From NCBI GenBank assembly GCA_015259305.1, contig JABZGO010000008.1, forward strand, positions 1 to 19,606: a DNA stretch of 19,606 nt. Direction: 5' to 3'. Positions 4,334-12,630 of this stretch are shown piece by piece. How positions within the stretch are numbered: position 1 is the stretch's first letter; every line of letters begins with the position of its first letter. The DNA is from Alloprevotella tannerae. Its GTDB lineage: Bacteria > Bacteroidota > Bacteroidia > Bacteroidales > Bacteroidaceae. The translations under genes and the position numbers were made by a program. The notes below the pieces were generated by a model. The model saw only the letters and a program-made list of their open reading frames with translations. It did no database searches and was not told the origin of the DNA.

Positions 4334-7024
4334 TTAATCCGCCTGATTGAAAAGATCTTGCGCTTCTTGTTCGGCCTCGTTCGAGTGCTGGTCGTCAGCG
4401 GGGGCCGCTTCAGTTTCCGATGCAGCAGCTTCCGCCTTGTCTGCCTCGGGAACGCGCAGCGGTTCTAACTCCTTGATGCTTTCGACGGCATTGGTCGTCA
4501 GTCGTTTGCCTTTGGCCCTAAAACCCTTGACCGTTACAAATTCATCCGCCTTGATGATCATCGGGTCGCGATAAGCATCCGCCCCGCCAAAGACGAGTTC
4601 GAAACGCGGGTAAGCCGTATCCGTCAGCAGCAGTAAGCGGGTGGCCGGATTTTCGTTTAAGAAACTGTTGCGGCGCGCCCCGCTCGTGCGCTCCAAGAGG
4701 AAGCGCTTCAAATAGGGGAAACCCTGCTGGTCGCCATCGAAGAGTGCGGCCGTCCAAACCTTTTCCGGATCATACTTTTCGATTCGTAGGATATCACCCT
4801 CGTAGTGGTTATTGGGGTCGTAAGTCGTCGTATAATAATCGCCGTTGGGATGAATGACGAGTACCGCCTCATCGCCGTGAAACTCGCCGAGGTAAGTGCC
4901 GCGCTCGTCGTAGTTGAGGCGTTGCACATCGGCATCGAACCAAACCTTTCGCCCGCCAAGGGTGGAAACGCCGTGGGCCTTAAACACAACGCGCTGCACA
5001 TCGAGCTTCGTCAGCATATTGCCCCGACTCTGACGCCCTTTGACGAGTATTTCGGAGAAGTCGCGATCTAAGAAAGGCTTGCGCAACTTCGGGTTGAACT
5101 TCAAGAGCACCTTGATCGTTTCGGCCTCGCCGTTGGGATTGGCCGTGAAGTAAATGATGCGGCTGCCCGGCGTCCCTTGCGTGGCGTCATATTCGCGGTC
5201 GTGCGTGATGCCGGTTATATTGAAGCGCTTGATGAAGCAAAGGCCGTCCTTGCCGTCGCGATAGACAATATTATATATGGTGCGGCGGTCGTTCTTTTTG
5301 AAAACGGCAATGTGGATCAACTCAGGCTTGCGGTGCTCCTTCTCGCTTTTCTCCGTGCGCCCGATGAAGACCTTGTCGGCCACGCGCACGACCTTGTAAG
5401 TGCCGTCGCGATAGAAAAGGATCACGTCGTCGATGTCAGAACAGTTGTCTACAAATTCGTCTTTCTTGAGCGAAGTGCCCATAAAGCCGTCGGCGCGGTT
5501 GACGTAGAGTTTTTGATTGGCCTCGACCACCTTCGATGCGACAATCGTATCGAAAGAGCGCAGTTCGGTGCGGCGCGGATGCTCGGCCGCGTATGTGTCG
5601 AAAAGCAACTGAAACCAATTGATCGTCACGCCGGTCATATTGTTCAGGTCCTTATTGATGCGCGCCACATCGGCCGTCATACGGGCAATGAGTTCGTCGG
5701 CCTTTTCTTTGTTGAATTTCAGGATGCGCGCCATTTTGATTTCGAGCAGGCGCAGAATGTCTTCCTTGGTGACCTCGCGATAAAACTGCGGGTAATAAGG
5801 CGTCAGACGCTCGTCAATATGGATGCAGGCAGCATCAGTCGAGACGGCCTGCTCAAAGGCCTTATCTTTGTAAATGCGCTCTTCGATGAAGATGCGTTCC
5901 AATGAAGCGTAGTGGAGACTTTCGAGCAATTCGTGGCGACGTATTTCCAATTCGCTACGCAAAAGGCTCATCGTGCGATCCACAGACTGCTGCAAGACTT
6001 CGTTGACCGAGAGGAAGCGCGGCTTCTTGTCGGTAATGACGACACAGTTGGGCGAGATGGAAACTTCACAATCGGTAAAGGCGTAGAGCGCATCGATCGC
6101 TTTGTCGGAACTCGTGCCAGGGGCTAAGTGTACGAGAATCTCTACTTCTGCGGCTGTGTTGTCGTCGACCTTACGCACTTTAATCTTTCCTTTTTCATTA
6201 GCGCGCAGGATGGAGTCGATGATGCTCTGCGTCGTCGTTCCAAAGGGGATTTCGGTGATGACGAGCGTCTTGTTGTTGTCTAATTTGGAAATCTTTGCCC
6301 TTACCTTGACTGAGCCGCCGCGGCGTCCTTCTTTATAATTGGAAACGTCTATGCTGCCGCCCGTTTGAAAGTCGGGGTAGATGGTAAACTCTTCTCCGCG
6401 GAGGTATTGCATAGCTGCTTGACACAGTTCACCGAAGTTGTGGGGCAGGATTTTAGCCGATAGTCCGACGGCGATGCCCTCAGCGCCTTGCGCCAAGAGG
6501 AGCGGAAACTTCACGGGCAGCGCGATAGGCTCTTTGTTGCGACCGTCGTAAGAGAGTTTCCACGCAGTCGTTTTCGGATTGAAGACTACGTCCAGCGCAA
6601 ACTTTGAGAGTCGCGCTTCGATGTAACGCGGGGCCGCCGCGTCATCGCCCGTTAAGATATTGCCCCAGTTGCCTTGCGTATCGATTAGCAGATTCTTCTG
6701 CCCGAGTTGTACGAGCGCATCGCCGATCGACGCATCGCCGTGAGGATGAAACTGCATCGTATGCCCCACGACATTGGCCACCTTATTGTAGCGCCCATCG
6801 TCGAGGCGCTTCATCGCGTGTAAGATGCGGCGCTGCACGGGCTTCAAGCCGTCGTCGGAGTGAGGAACGGCTCTTTCGAGAATCACATAAGAGGCATAAT
6901 CGAGAAACCAGTTGCGATACATCCCCGTCAGCGGGTGGCGGCCGGTTTCGTTGCTTGCATCTGCGGGTTTATAAGTAGAGTGGGCTTCCGTTAATGTTGC
7001 GTCGTTTTCAATCTGCTCTGCCAT
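4334..7024 (-). CDS. parC: DNA topoisomerase IV subunit A
   Basis: Breakage-reunion subunit of the type IIA topoisomerase that decatenates daughter chromosomes, working with ParE (not in this window). The 896-residue protein has the GyrA/ParC core from about residue 36 (MYRNWFLDYASYVILERAVP, DGLKPVQRRIL), the motif FHPHGDASIGD at 92-102 and the catalytic tyrosine Y134 in APRYIEARLS. The tower and coiled-coil part is around 340-470 (SELEIRRHELLESLHYASLERIFIEERI begins here). The C-terminal beta-pinwheel follows, but no exact GyrA box (QRRGGKG) is visible, which favours ParC over GyrA. The last 45 residues are an acidic Ala/Glu/Asp tail. At the positions matching E. coli ParC S80 and E84, this protein has A98 and D102. 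The gene is monocistronic by appearance: own promoter candidate at 7158-7165 and a strong terminator at 4235-4263. GC is the highest in the window. Confidence 0.93.
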   Translation of the reverse strand: MAEQIENDATLTEAHSTYKPADASNETGRHPLTGMYRNWFLDYASYVILERAVPHSDDGLKPVQRRILHAMKRLDDGRYNKVANVVGHTMQFHPHGDASIGDALVQLGQKNLLIDTQGNWGNILTGDDAAAPRYIEARLSKFALDVVFNPKTTAWKLSYDGRNKEPIALPVKFPLLLAQGAEGIAVGLSAKILPHNFGELCQAAMQYLRGEEFTIYPDFQTGGSIDVSNYKEGRRGGSVKVRAKISKLDNNKTLVITEIPFGTTTQSIIDSILRANEKGKIKVRKVDDNTAAEVEILVHLAPGTSSDKAIDALYAFTDCEVSISPNCVVITDKKPRFLSVNEVLQQSVDRTMSLLRSELEIRRHELLESLHYASLERIFIEERIYKDKAFEQAVSTDAACIHIDERLTPYYPQFYREVTKEDILRLLEIKMARILKFNKEKADELIARMTADVARINKDLNNMTGVTINWFQLLFDTYAAEHPRRTELRSFDTIVASKVVEANQKLYVNRADGFMGTSLKKDEFVDNCSDIDDVILFYRDGTYKVVRVADKVFIGRTEKSEKEHRKPELIHIAVFKKNDRRTIYNIVYRDGKDGLCFIKRFNITGITHDREYDATQGTPGSRIIYFTANPNGEAETIKVLLKFNPKLRKPFLDRDFSEILVKGRQSRGNMLTKLDVQRVVFKAHGVSTLGGRKVWFDADVQRLNYDERGTYLGEFHGDEAVLVIHPNGDYYTTTYDPNNHYEGDILRIEKYDPEKVWTAALFDGDQQGFPYLKRFLLERTSGARRNSFLNENPATRLLLLTDTAYPRFELVFGGADAYRDPMIIKADEFVTVKGFRAKGKRLTTNAVESIKELEPLRVPEADKAEAAASETEAAPADDQHSNEAEQEAQDLFNQAD

Positions 7025-7157
7025 ATTTATACGTTTACCGTGAAGAGACGCGCACTGCTCTGCTGTGGTGCGAGTCGTTCGGGTTGAAGGTCGGTTTATT
7101 CCGACTTTAGGTGGAGAGGTAAGCGCTCAAGCAAGCGCAGTAGGCCTCCTTTTCGGG

Positions 7158-7165
7158 CAAAATTA
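7158..7165 (-). promoter_or_regulatory. Candidate promoter -7 box of parC
   Basis: TAATTTTG on the minus strand fits TAnnTTTG and would give a leader of about 128 nt. That leader contains a small hairpin (GTCGG at 7090-7094 with CCGAC at 7101-7105). No closer match is seen before the ATG at 7024. Confidence 0.45.
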
Positions 7166-7208
7166 CGAAAAAAGCCTTTCTTTTCTGCGTAAATTGTAAG
7201 AAAATGCT

Positions 7209-7216
7209 TAGCTTTG
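7209..7216 (+). promoter_or_regulatory. Promoter -7 box of the tRNA-Leu gene
   Basis: TAGCTTTG matches TAnnTTTG and ends 11 bp before the tRNA 5' end, the spacing expected for a tRNA transcript with a very short leader. It is divergent from the parC box, 44 bp away. Confidence 0.6.
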
Positions 7217-7227
7217 CACCCACGAAT

Positions 7228-7309
7228 GCGCCTGTGGCGAAATTGGTAGACGCGCCAGACTTAGGATCTGGTGATTTCGGTCGTGTAGGTTCGAGTCCTA
7301 TCAGGCGCA
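7228..7309 (+). tRNA. tRNA-Leu (anticodon UAG)
   Basis: An 82-base class II tRNA. The acceptor stem GCGCCTG (7228-7234) pairs with CAGGCGC (7302-7308), with discriminator A at 7309. The anticodon stem CCAGA/TCTGG (7255-7259 with 7267-7271) closes the loop CTTAGGA, giving anticodon TAG at 7262-7264. The T-loop is TTCGAGT. The long variable arm is between 7272 and the T stem, as leucine tRNAs require. The 3' CCA is not encoded (the next bases are CAC). UAG reads CUA and, with wobble, other CUN codons. Confidence 0.97.
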
Positions 7310-7334
7310 CACTTTTATTCCTTTTTGGTAGGCT

Positions 7335-8366
7335 CTAGTTTTTAGTTGTCTTATATTGCCCACCAAAAAGCAATGTATTACACCACTTATATCGTTTTAG
7401 GAAGACTACAAGGTAGTAGCAAAAGATAGTTGACATGATGCCTATTGATGGCGTTAGGAGTAGATCTCCTATTTGCGAGAACGTAGAGGCATCTATATGA
7501 ATGATGTTCTTTACTATATTTTCCAATACAAGTACTTGCGTGCCATAAATTCCTAAGGTAAAGATACCAATATCTCCTATCCACTTCATCACTTTGCTCG
7601 TTGCGCTATAGCGGCAAAGATAGTAGGATAAGCCGATAACCGCGAGTGCAGCTGCAAGCGAAGATATAGTCTGGTAGATAAGTTGTATCGGATGATTTAG
7701 AATAAAGTCGTAAGTCAGTAGGTGTGAAGGTGCATGAATGCCAAATAGGATAAAGAAGACCAGAGATACGATTGTGATGGGCAGTCTGTATTTTTCGTAA
7801 AAGTCATAATGTTTTCTCAAGAAGAAACCTCCCCAAAAGAAGATCAACATATAGTTGAACTGAAGGAAATAGCCATGAGGAAAAGCTAAGCCTATGGCAA
7901 CGGTAATTAGACAAAGCCAACCATCGCTTATGGGAAGTCGTTTAGCTATATAGACGACTGCATAACAGGCAAACAAAGTTTTCAAAAACCACATACCTCC
8001 GATGGCCTCTGCGCGTATGATTTGCACTAAGTCCGTACGGCCTAATAGGATATATATACCAACAGTTAGGACTGAAATCGCAATGGCCGGTATAATGAGT
8101 TGTCGAATTTTTTGTAAGAAGAAATCTTTAGCGCCTTTTTTGAATGCATTTAATGAGAAATACCCACTTAAGAGCATAAATAAGGGCATATGAAAGGCGT
8201 AAATCCAATTGTATAGTGTAGAAGGACCACGTAGCGTCATAAGATAAGTGGCGTGCCCAACGCAAACGAGCGTAATGGCGATAGCTTTAGCTACATCAAG
8301 ATATAATATGCGTGGTTTGATCACTCTATGGTTCTGATTACTTGCTTCCTGTGTGTTCGTATTCAT
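7335..8366 (-). CDS. Membrane acyltransferase, acyltransferase-3 / fucose 4-O-acetylase-like
   Basis: Integral-membrane O-acyltransferase predicted to move an acetyl or similar acyl group from the cytoplasm onto a surface sugar. The 343-residue protein has the hallmarks of the acyltransferase-3 family, closest in flavour to the NolL/COG3594 group: LYLDVAKAIAITLVCVGHA (21-39) with D24 and H38, and FHMPLFMLLSGYF (58-70) with H59. About ten hydrophobic segments follow. The start ATG at 8366 is supported by a promoter box at 8390-8397. It converges on the tRNA-Leu gene with only 25 bp between them, and no glycan-synthesis genes adjoin it, so the acceptor sugar is unknown. One 60-base line counted 38% GC, well under parC and the ABC gene, so it may be a later arrival. 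Confidence 0.87.
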   Translation of the reverse strand: MNTNTQEASNQNHRVIKPRILYLDVAKAIAITLVCVGHATYLMTLRGPSTLYNWIYAFHMPLFMLLSGYFSLNAFKKGAKDFFLQKIRQLIIPAIAISVLTVGIYILLGRTDLVQIIRAEAIGGMWFLKTLFACYAVVYIAKRLPISDGWLCLITVAIGLAFPHGYFLQFNYMLIFFWGGFFLRKHYDFYEKYRLPITIVSLVFFILFGIHAPSHLLTYDFILNHPIQLIYQTISSLAAALAVIGLSYYLCRYSATSKVMKWIGDIGIFTLGIYGTQVLVLENIVKNIIHIDASTFSQIGDLLLTPSIGIMSTIFCYYLVVFLKRYKWCNTLLFGGQYKTTKN

Positions 8367-8389
8367 TTTTTGACTTCTTTTGTCGTTCG

Positions 8390-8397
8390 CAAAGATA
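8390..8397 (-). promoter_or_regulatory. Promoter -7 box of the acyltransferase gene
   Basis: TATCTTTG on the minus strand matches TAnnTTTG, 24 bp upstream of the ATG. A -33 element is not evident. Confidence 0.55.
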
Positions 8398-8476
8398 GCG
8401 TTTTAGTAGTACGATGTTATTTAATGTATCGTTTTATTTATCGCCTCAGAGCTTCGTCAAACACTGTTGAACCTAT

Positions 8477-8502
8477 AAAAAACGGAGCTGAGCAGCTCCG
8501 TT
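8477..8502 (-). terminator. Rho-independent terminator of the nadK-ABC exporter unit
   Basis: On the minus strand a perfect 9-bp stem, AACGGAGCT with AGCTCCGTT around a 4-base loop, is followed directly by TTTTATAGG. It begins 6 bp after the ABC gene's stop codon at 8509 and is the best-formed terminator here. Confidence 0.9.
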
Positions 8503-8508
8503 ATGCGA

Positions 8509-10227
8509 TTAAAGGTGTTCTAAATCGAGCACTTGCGTGCAATATTGCAGGACTTCCGGACGATGCGTAACGACAATGACCGTGCGCCCTTCGAAAGTGC
8601 CGACAATGTTTTGCAAGACGCGGCGCTCCGTCTCCGTGTCGAGGGCAGACGTGGCCTCATCGAGTAAGAGGAAAGGCGCACGCCGGAGCAAGGCTCTGGC
8701 AATGGCGATGCGCTGCGCTTGTCCTTCGGAGAGTCCCGTGCCGCCTTCGCCGCAAATGCTCTCGATGCCGTCGGGCAATTCGCTGATGAAGTCGGCCGCA
8801 GCTAAGCGCAAAGCCTCGTGGAGTTCTTCGTCGGTAGCATCAGGCCGCCCGAGCAAGAGATTTTCCTTGATCGTGCCGCTCAGCAGCGTGTTGCCTTGCG
8901 GAACATAAGCAAAGTTGCAGCGCGTATCGGGCGATGCCTCTAAGCGCAAACCTTGCGCGTCGTAAAGATAAAGCGAACCGGCCTGCGCACGAATCAGATT
9001 GAGCAGCAGACGGACGAGTGTCGTCTTTCCGCTACCCGTTTCGCCCAAGATCGCCGTAATACTTTTCGGCGGGAAGTCGTAGGAGAAATTGTCGAAAATC
9101 TTTTTACTGCCTTTTTCATAAGCAAAGGTGAGGTGCTCCAAGCGCAGTCCGACGCGGCCGGAGAGCAGCCGATCGCCTTTGGTCGCTTCGTGGTGTATGT
9201 TCTCAAGCTCCATCAATCGCTCCGTAGCCGTAAAGGCGCTGATGAAGAGCGGGACGTAGCGCGCCAGTTGGCGTGCCGGCCCTTGTATTTGCCCTACGAG
9301 TTGGATAAAAGCGATGAGTGCGCCGTAGGTAATCAAGCCTCGCTGCAGACTGACCGTACCCCACGTGAAGGTTAGCATATAGCCGGCGATGAAACCGGCA
9401 TTGATGACCGTAGAAGAAACCGTGCTGTATTTTGTTTTGCGGAGCGTTTCGCGGTAGAGTAGGTTTTGCAATGAGGACAATCGGTCGAGCATCGTTCGTT
9501 GTCGGCCGAGCGTTTTAATTACAACGACGTGCTGAAGACTTTCTTGAAGCAACGACTGAATCTTGCTGTCGTTATCGCGGATAATGTGCGTCAGTCGGCG
9601 CAGTTTGCGCATATACAGTTTGCTGCAAAGAACAAAGAAAGGCACGATCACGACGACGATTAGAGCCAGCGTCTTGTCCATCCAAAAAAGGAAGAGGAAA
9701 GCGCCCAAGAACTTTACAATGGTCGTGAAGAAAGAGGGGAAATTCTCCGTTAGCAGCGTGATGACGGTATAGACATCTGTCTCTAAGCGGTTCAAGAGGT
9801 TGCCCGTATGGTAAGCCCGCAACTCCCGCCAGCCGCTGCCTAAGAGTCGAGCATAGAGGTCGTGTTGTATCTTATTTTGTGCGCGCACACCGAGTACGGC
9901 GCTAACCCAGCGTGAACAGATGCCCAAACCGACTTGCCCGCAGGCAAAGCAGACTAAAAGAAAGATGGCCTCTTTCAAAGTAAACTGTGTGTCGACGCCC
10001 GTCGCAATATCTATGGCCAGCTTTGTGGCCCATACGAAGAGCAGATCCAAGGCTACGACCCCAAGACCAATGGCTACGTTCATCAGCGCTTGTGTGCGAT
10101 AGCCTTTCCACATTCTCCATAACCATTTCAAAAGAGAACGATAAGAGGAGAGTTGGATGGCGTTGTCGCCGGCCGAAGCGGCCGACGAGCCGCGGAAGAG
10201 ACTCATTAAGCGGTTCAAGCTGATCAT
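8509..10227 (-). CDS. ABC exporter half-transporter (membrane + ATPase domains)
   Basis: ATP-driven exporter of the MsbA/peptide-exporter type; one chain carries a six-helix membrane domain and a nucleotide-binding domain, and two chains make the pump. I take the start as the ATG at 10227 (572 aa, MISLNRLMSLFRG); the frame opens further upstream but would then overlap nadK, and those extra residues look random. In this numbering the membrane domain is about 35-340. Walker A GETGSGKTT is at 395-403, the Q-loop glutamine at 444, the signature LSEGQ at 499-503, Walker B LLLDEATSALD from 520, and the switch histidine at 555, so the ATPase should be active. It lies 50 bp after nadK on the same strand and ends at a strong terminator, so the two probably share a transcript. 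The substrate (lipid, peptide or drug) cannot be read from sequence. Confidence 0.93.
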   Translation of the reverse strand: MISLNRLMSLFRGSSAASAGDNAIQLSSYRSLLKWLWRMWKGYRTQALMNVAIGLGVVALDLLFVWATKLAIDIATGVDTQFTLKEAIFLLVCFACGQVGLGICSRWVSAVLGVRAQNKIQHDLYARLLGSGWRELRAYHTGNLLNRLETDVYTVITLLTENFPSFFTTIVKFLGAFLFLFWMDKTLALIVVVIVPFFVLCSKLYMRKLRRLTHIIRDNDSKIQSLLQESLQHVVVIKTLGRQRTMLDRLSSLQNLLYRETLRKTKYSTVSSTVINAGFIAGYMLTFTWGTVSLQRGLITYGALIAFIQLVGQIQGPARQLARYVPLFISAFTATERLMELENIHHEATKGDRLLSGRVGLRLEHLTFAYEKGSKKIFDNFSYDFPPKSITAILGETGSGKTTLVRLLLNLIRAQAGSLYLYDAQGLRLEASPDTRCNFAYVPQGNTLLSGTIKENLLLGRPDATDEELHEALRLAAADFISELPDGIESICGEGGTGLSEGQAQRIAIARALLRRAPFLLLDEATSALDTETERRVLQNIVGTFEGRTVIVVTHRPEVLQYCTQVLDLEHL

Positions 10228-10277
10228 TGTCTGTGGCTTATTGATAAGGATGAAAGCGCAGGGCGTCGGCGCTCTGC

Positions 10278-11195
10278 TTAATGTCGGTGATCGGCGCCCC
10301 AAAGCATTTTATCGCGTAAGGTGTCGAAAAACTTTAAGTGCTCCACTTTGACGACGCCGACTGTGTGGCGTGCGCGGCGCAGATGTATTTCGATCGTCTC
10401 AGACAGGCTTTCGCTGCGACCGTCTATGGAAAGCAGATAGCGATGCGAACGACTCTTGACTGTTAGGCGAATATCAACATCGTCCTTTACTACGAAGGGG
10501 CGCACATTCAGACTATGTGGTGCAACAGGCGCAATGCAGAAAGCATCGGAGTCGGGTGCAATGATAGGGCCGCCTACGCTCAGCGCGTAACCTGTAGACC
10601 CGGTCGGCGTACTAATGATGAGGCCGTCGGCAATATAGTCGGCTAATAAATCGCCGTTGATTTCTGTGCGAATGTTGATGAGGGAGGAGTTGTCGTGCTT
10701 CAGTAAAGCGACTTCATTCAAAGCATAAGGAAAGGTGCGTAAAGGGTGGTCGTTGTTGCAACTAACGGCGATGACCGAGTGCGATTCAACGACGCTCCGG
10801 CCCTGATAGATCATCTCGAGCGCTTCCGGTATACGCTCCGGCGTTACATCGGCCAAGAAGCCCAGATGTCCCGTATTGATACCAAGAATCGGGATGCCGC
10901 GATCGCCAATGGCAGCAGCCGTGCGCAGAAACGTGCCATCGCCCCCCATCGATACGGCTAAGTCGGCCGTAAAAGGACTGTTGCGGTGCAATAGTTCGTA
11001 GACGCAAGAGTCGATCAAGCCTCTGCGCCGAAGAAAGCCGGCAAAGTTTTCTTCAATCATTATCTGCGCTCCGCGCGCCTCAAAGCCTGCGAGCACAGCT
11101 GCAATGCAGCTGCTCTTCTCGTCTTGATGCTTATTGCCGAAGAGGGCGATGCGAAGCGGTTTTTCTGTCGTAAAATTCAAAGTTCCCGATCTCAC
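10278..11195 (-). CDS. nadK: NAD kinase
   Basis: Phosphorylates NAD to NADP in the cytoplasm, using ATP or polyphosphate. The 305-residue protein has the family signatures GGDGTFLRTA (84-93), NTGHLGFLAD (107-116) and STPTGSTGYALSVGGPII (195-212), and ends FFDTLRDKMLWGADHRH, which matches the usual C-terminus of relatives. The start codon is GTG at 11195; there is no in-frame ATG before residue 46, and the only nearer alternative is TTG at codon 6. The conserved LRIALFGNK strand begins at residue 14, so the start is sound to within a few residues. The gene is transcribed divergently from pdxJ through a shared, face-to-face promoter, and is followed by an ABC exporter gene. Confidence 0.96.
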   Translation of the reverse strand: MRSGTLNFTTEKPLRIALFGNKHQDEKSSCIAAVLAGFEARGAQIMIEENFAGFLRRRGLIDSCVYELLHRNSPFTADLAVSMGGDGTFLRTAAAIGDRGIPILGINTGHLGFLADVTPERIPEALEMIYQGRSVVESHSVIAVSCNNDHPLRTFPYALNEVALLKHDNSSLINIRTEINGDLLADYIADGLIISTPTGSTGYALSVGGPIIAPDSDAFCIAPVAPHSLNVRPFVVKDDVDIRLTVKSRSHRYLLSIDGRSESLSETIEIHLRRARHTVGVVKVEHLKFFDTLRDKMLWGADHRH

Positions 11196-11210
11196 GTCTC
11201 GTCAAATATG

Positions 11211-11230
11211 CTTAACTTTGCAAAAGTAAG
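11211..11230. promoter_or_regulatory. Abutting divergent promoter boxes of pdxJ and nadK
   Basis: The plus strand carries TAACTTTG (11213-11220) for pdxJ, and the minus strand carries TACTTTTG (11228-11221) for nadK. Both fit TAnnTTTG and they touch end to end. Together 11211-11230 is an imperfect 20-bp palindrome (CTTAACTTTG/CAAAAGTAAG). Predicted leaders are about 35 nt for pdxJ and 20 nt for nadK. The two polymerase footprints would overlap almost completely. Confidence 0.65.
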
Positions 11231-11260
11231 GATTAATAGACGAAAAAGACCGCATTACAC

Positions 11261-11974
11261 ATGACAAAGTTAAGTGTGAACATCAATAAAATAGCGACAC
11301 TGCGCAACGCTCGCGGAGGCAATAATCCCGACGTATTAGCAGTGGCGCTTGATTGTGTGCGCTTCGGCGCACAAGGTATAACCGTGCATCCGCGGCCGGA
11401 TGAGCGCCATATTCGCCGTAGCGATGTGTATGCGCTACGGCCGGCCTTAGACGTGGAATTTAATATTGAAGGTTATCCTTCTGACGACTTTATTGATTTG
11501 GTCTGCGAAGTAGGTCCGGCGCAAGTGACGCTGGTGCCTGATAAGCCGGGCCAGTTGACGTCGAACCACGGCTGGGATACGCGGGCCAACCTTTCACAAC
11601 TGACAGACGTCGTCGGGCGCTTTAAGGAGAAAGGCATTCGCACGAGTATCTTTATTTCGGCTGAAAGCGAAAAGGCAGAATATGCTAAGCGAGCGGGGGC
11701 TGATCGCGTAGAACTCTATACGGAGCCTTATGCGGCCAATTATGCTACCGACAGAGAGGCGGCTATACGCCCCTTTGTGGAGACGGCCAACTATGTGCGT
11801 AAAATAGGACTCGGCTTGAATGCAGGCCACGACTTGAGTTTGCAAAACCTCTCCTTCTTTCATCAGCAAATACCTTGGACTGACGAGGTAAGCATCGGGC
11901 ACGCTCTGATTTCGGATGCGCTTTACCTTGGTCTGCATAATACGATTCAACAATATCTTAACTGTTTAAAGTAA
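11261..11974 (+). CDS. pdxJ: Pyridoxine 5'-phosphate synthase
   Basis: Condenses 1-deoxy-xylulose 5-phosphate with 3-amino-2-oxopropyl phosphate to make pyridoxine 5'-phosphate, the last ring-forming step of the DXP-dependent vitamin B6 route. The 237-residue TIM barrel shows [15 protein letters not shown] (5-19), HPRPDERHI (43-51), FNIEG (67-71) and LNAGHDLS (186-193). H43, E70 and H190 correspond to the catalytic residues of the E. coli enzyme, and the phosphate-binding GLGLNAGH and [10 protein letters not shown] regions are intact. The ATG at 11261 lies 35 nt after the predicted transcription start. The DJ-1 family gene starts 7 bp after the stop codon, so the two are an operon. Confidence 0.97.
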   Translation: MTKLSVNINKIATLRNARGGNNPDVLAVALDCVRFGAQGITVHPRPDERHIRRSDVYALRPALDVEFNIEGYPSDDFIDLVCEVGPAQVTLVPDKPGQLTSNHGWDTRANLSQLTDVVGRFKEKGIRTSIFISAESEKAEYAKRAGADRVELYTEPYAANYATDREAAIRPFVETANYVRKIGLGLNAGHDLSLQNLSFFHQQIPWTDEVSIGHALISDALYLGLHNTIQQYLNCLK

Positions 11975-11981
11975 TCATACG

Positions 11982-12542
11982 ATGGTATATATCTTCTTGG
12001 CTGATGGGTTTGAGGAGTCGGAGGCTTTATTGCCGGCTGATATTTTGAAAAGGGCGGGTCTTGATGTGTGCTTGGTTAGCATTACGGCGGACAAACTTGT
12101 CGCTTCGAGTCACGGCTTCAAGATTATGGCCGATGCCGTCTTTACTGAGATTGATTTGACGCAGGCCGTAGCGCTTATTATGCCGGGCGGGATGCCGGGC
12201 GCTCAAAACTTGTGCGACTTTGCTCCATTGCGCGAGGCGATTATCAAGCAAAATGAGCGCGGCGGTTTGTTATGCGCTATCTGCGCCGCCCCAATGACGC
12301 TTGGTGCTGCCGGAGTCTTGAAAGATAAGCGGGCTACGTGCTATCCGGGCTTTGAAAAATATTTGGATTGCCAAGTCTATACGGAACGACTCGTAGAAGA
12401 AGATGGCCATATCATTACAGGGCGCGGCCCCGGCGCAGCGGCCGAATTTGGTTTTACCATTGCCGAGCGCCTTACGTCGGCTAACTGTGTAGCGCAGTTG
12501 CGACAAGGTATGATTTATACGCCGACTACTTATCGGCCATAA
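11982..12542 (+). CDS. DJ-1/PfpI family protein (YajL/ThiJ-like)
   Basis: Small cytoplasmic alpha/beta protein of the DJ-1 group of the glutamine-amidotransferase-like superfamily, linked to protection from oxidative or carbonyl stress. The 186-residue chain starts VYIFLADGFEESEALLPADILKRAG, and E14 corresponds to the conserved glutamate of DJ-1 (E18 in the human protein). The nucleophile elbow is LLCAICAAP with C101 at the reactive-cysteine position (human C106). The GRGPGAAAEFG segment (148-157) is typical of the bacterial branch. It follows pdxJ by 7 bp, so it is probably co-expressed; a functional tie to vitamin B6 is not established. A hairpin element lies downstream before recG. Enzymatic activity (glyoxalase, deglycase or chaperone) is disputed for the family and not predicted here. 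Confidence 0.93.
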   Translation: MVYIFLADGFEESEALLPADILKRAGLDVCLVSITADKLVASSHGFKIMADAVFTEIDLTQAVALIMPGGMPGAQNLCDFAPLREAIIKQNERGGLLCAICAAPMTLGAAGVLKDKRATCYPGFEKYLDCQVYTERLVEEDGHIITGRGPGAAAEFGFTIAERLTSANCVAQLRQGMIYTPTTYRP

Positions 12543-12587
12543 GCATTTCCGCTCTCCTTCGTCTACATATATAACAATGTGCGCGCG

Positions 12588-12630
12588 ATGCGTCCTGAGG
12601 TTAACAAAGCTTGTTGAGCTCAAGACGCAT
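12588..12630. terminator. Long hairpin between the DJ-1 gene and recG
   Basis: ATGCGTCCTGAG (12588-12599) pairs with CTCAAGACGCAT (12619-12630), 11 of 12 positions, and the interior continues with a second stem (AACAA at 12603-12607 with TTGTT at 12611-12615). An AT-rich tract follows. It is flanked by near-direct repeats, ATATATAACAATGTGCGC (12567-12584) and ATATATAATATGTGCGC (12634-12650). It may terminate the pdxJ operon, but it lacks a clean U-tract; a small mobile relic is the alternative. Confidence 0.5.

Noticed and set aside
5177..5905. A 242-codon open frame on the plus strand inside parC
   Set aside because: It is antisense to the conserved ParC core, has no family resemblance, and long antisense frames are expected in high-GC genes.
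7228..8510. Integrase-type island using tRNA-Leu as attachment site
   Set aside because: No integrase is present, and I found no second copy of the tRNA 3' end up to the next terminator.
10228..10302. Upstream extension of the ABC exporter to a start at 10302
   Set aside because: It would overlap nadK, and the extra 25 residues do not resemble exporter N-termini; the ATG at 10227 is preferred.
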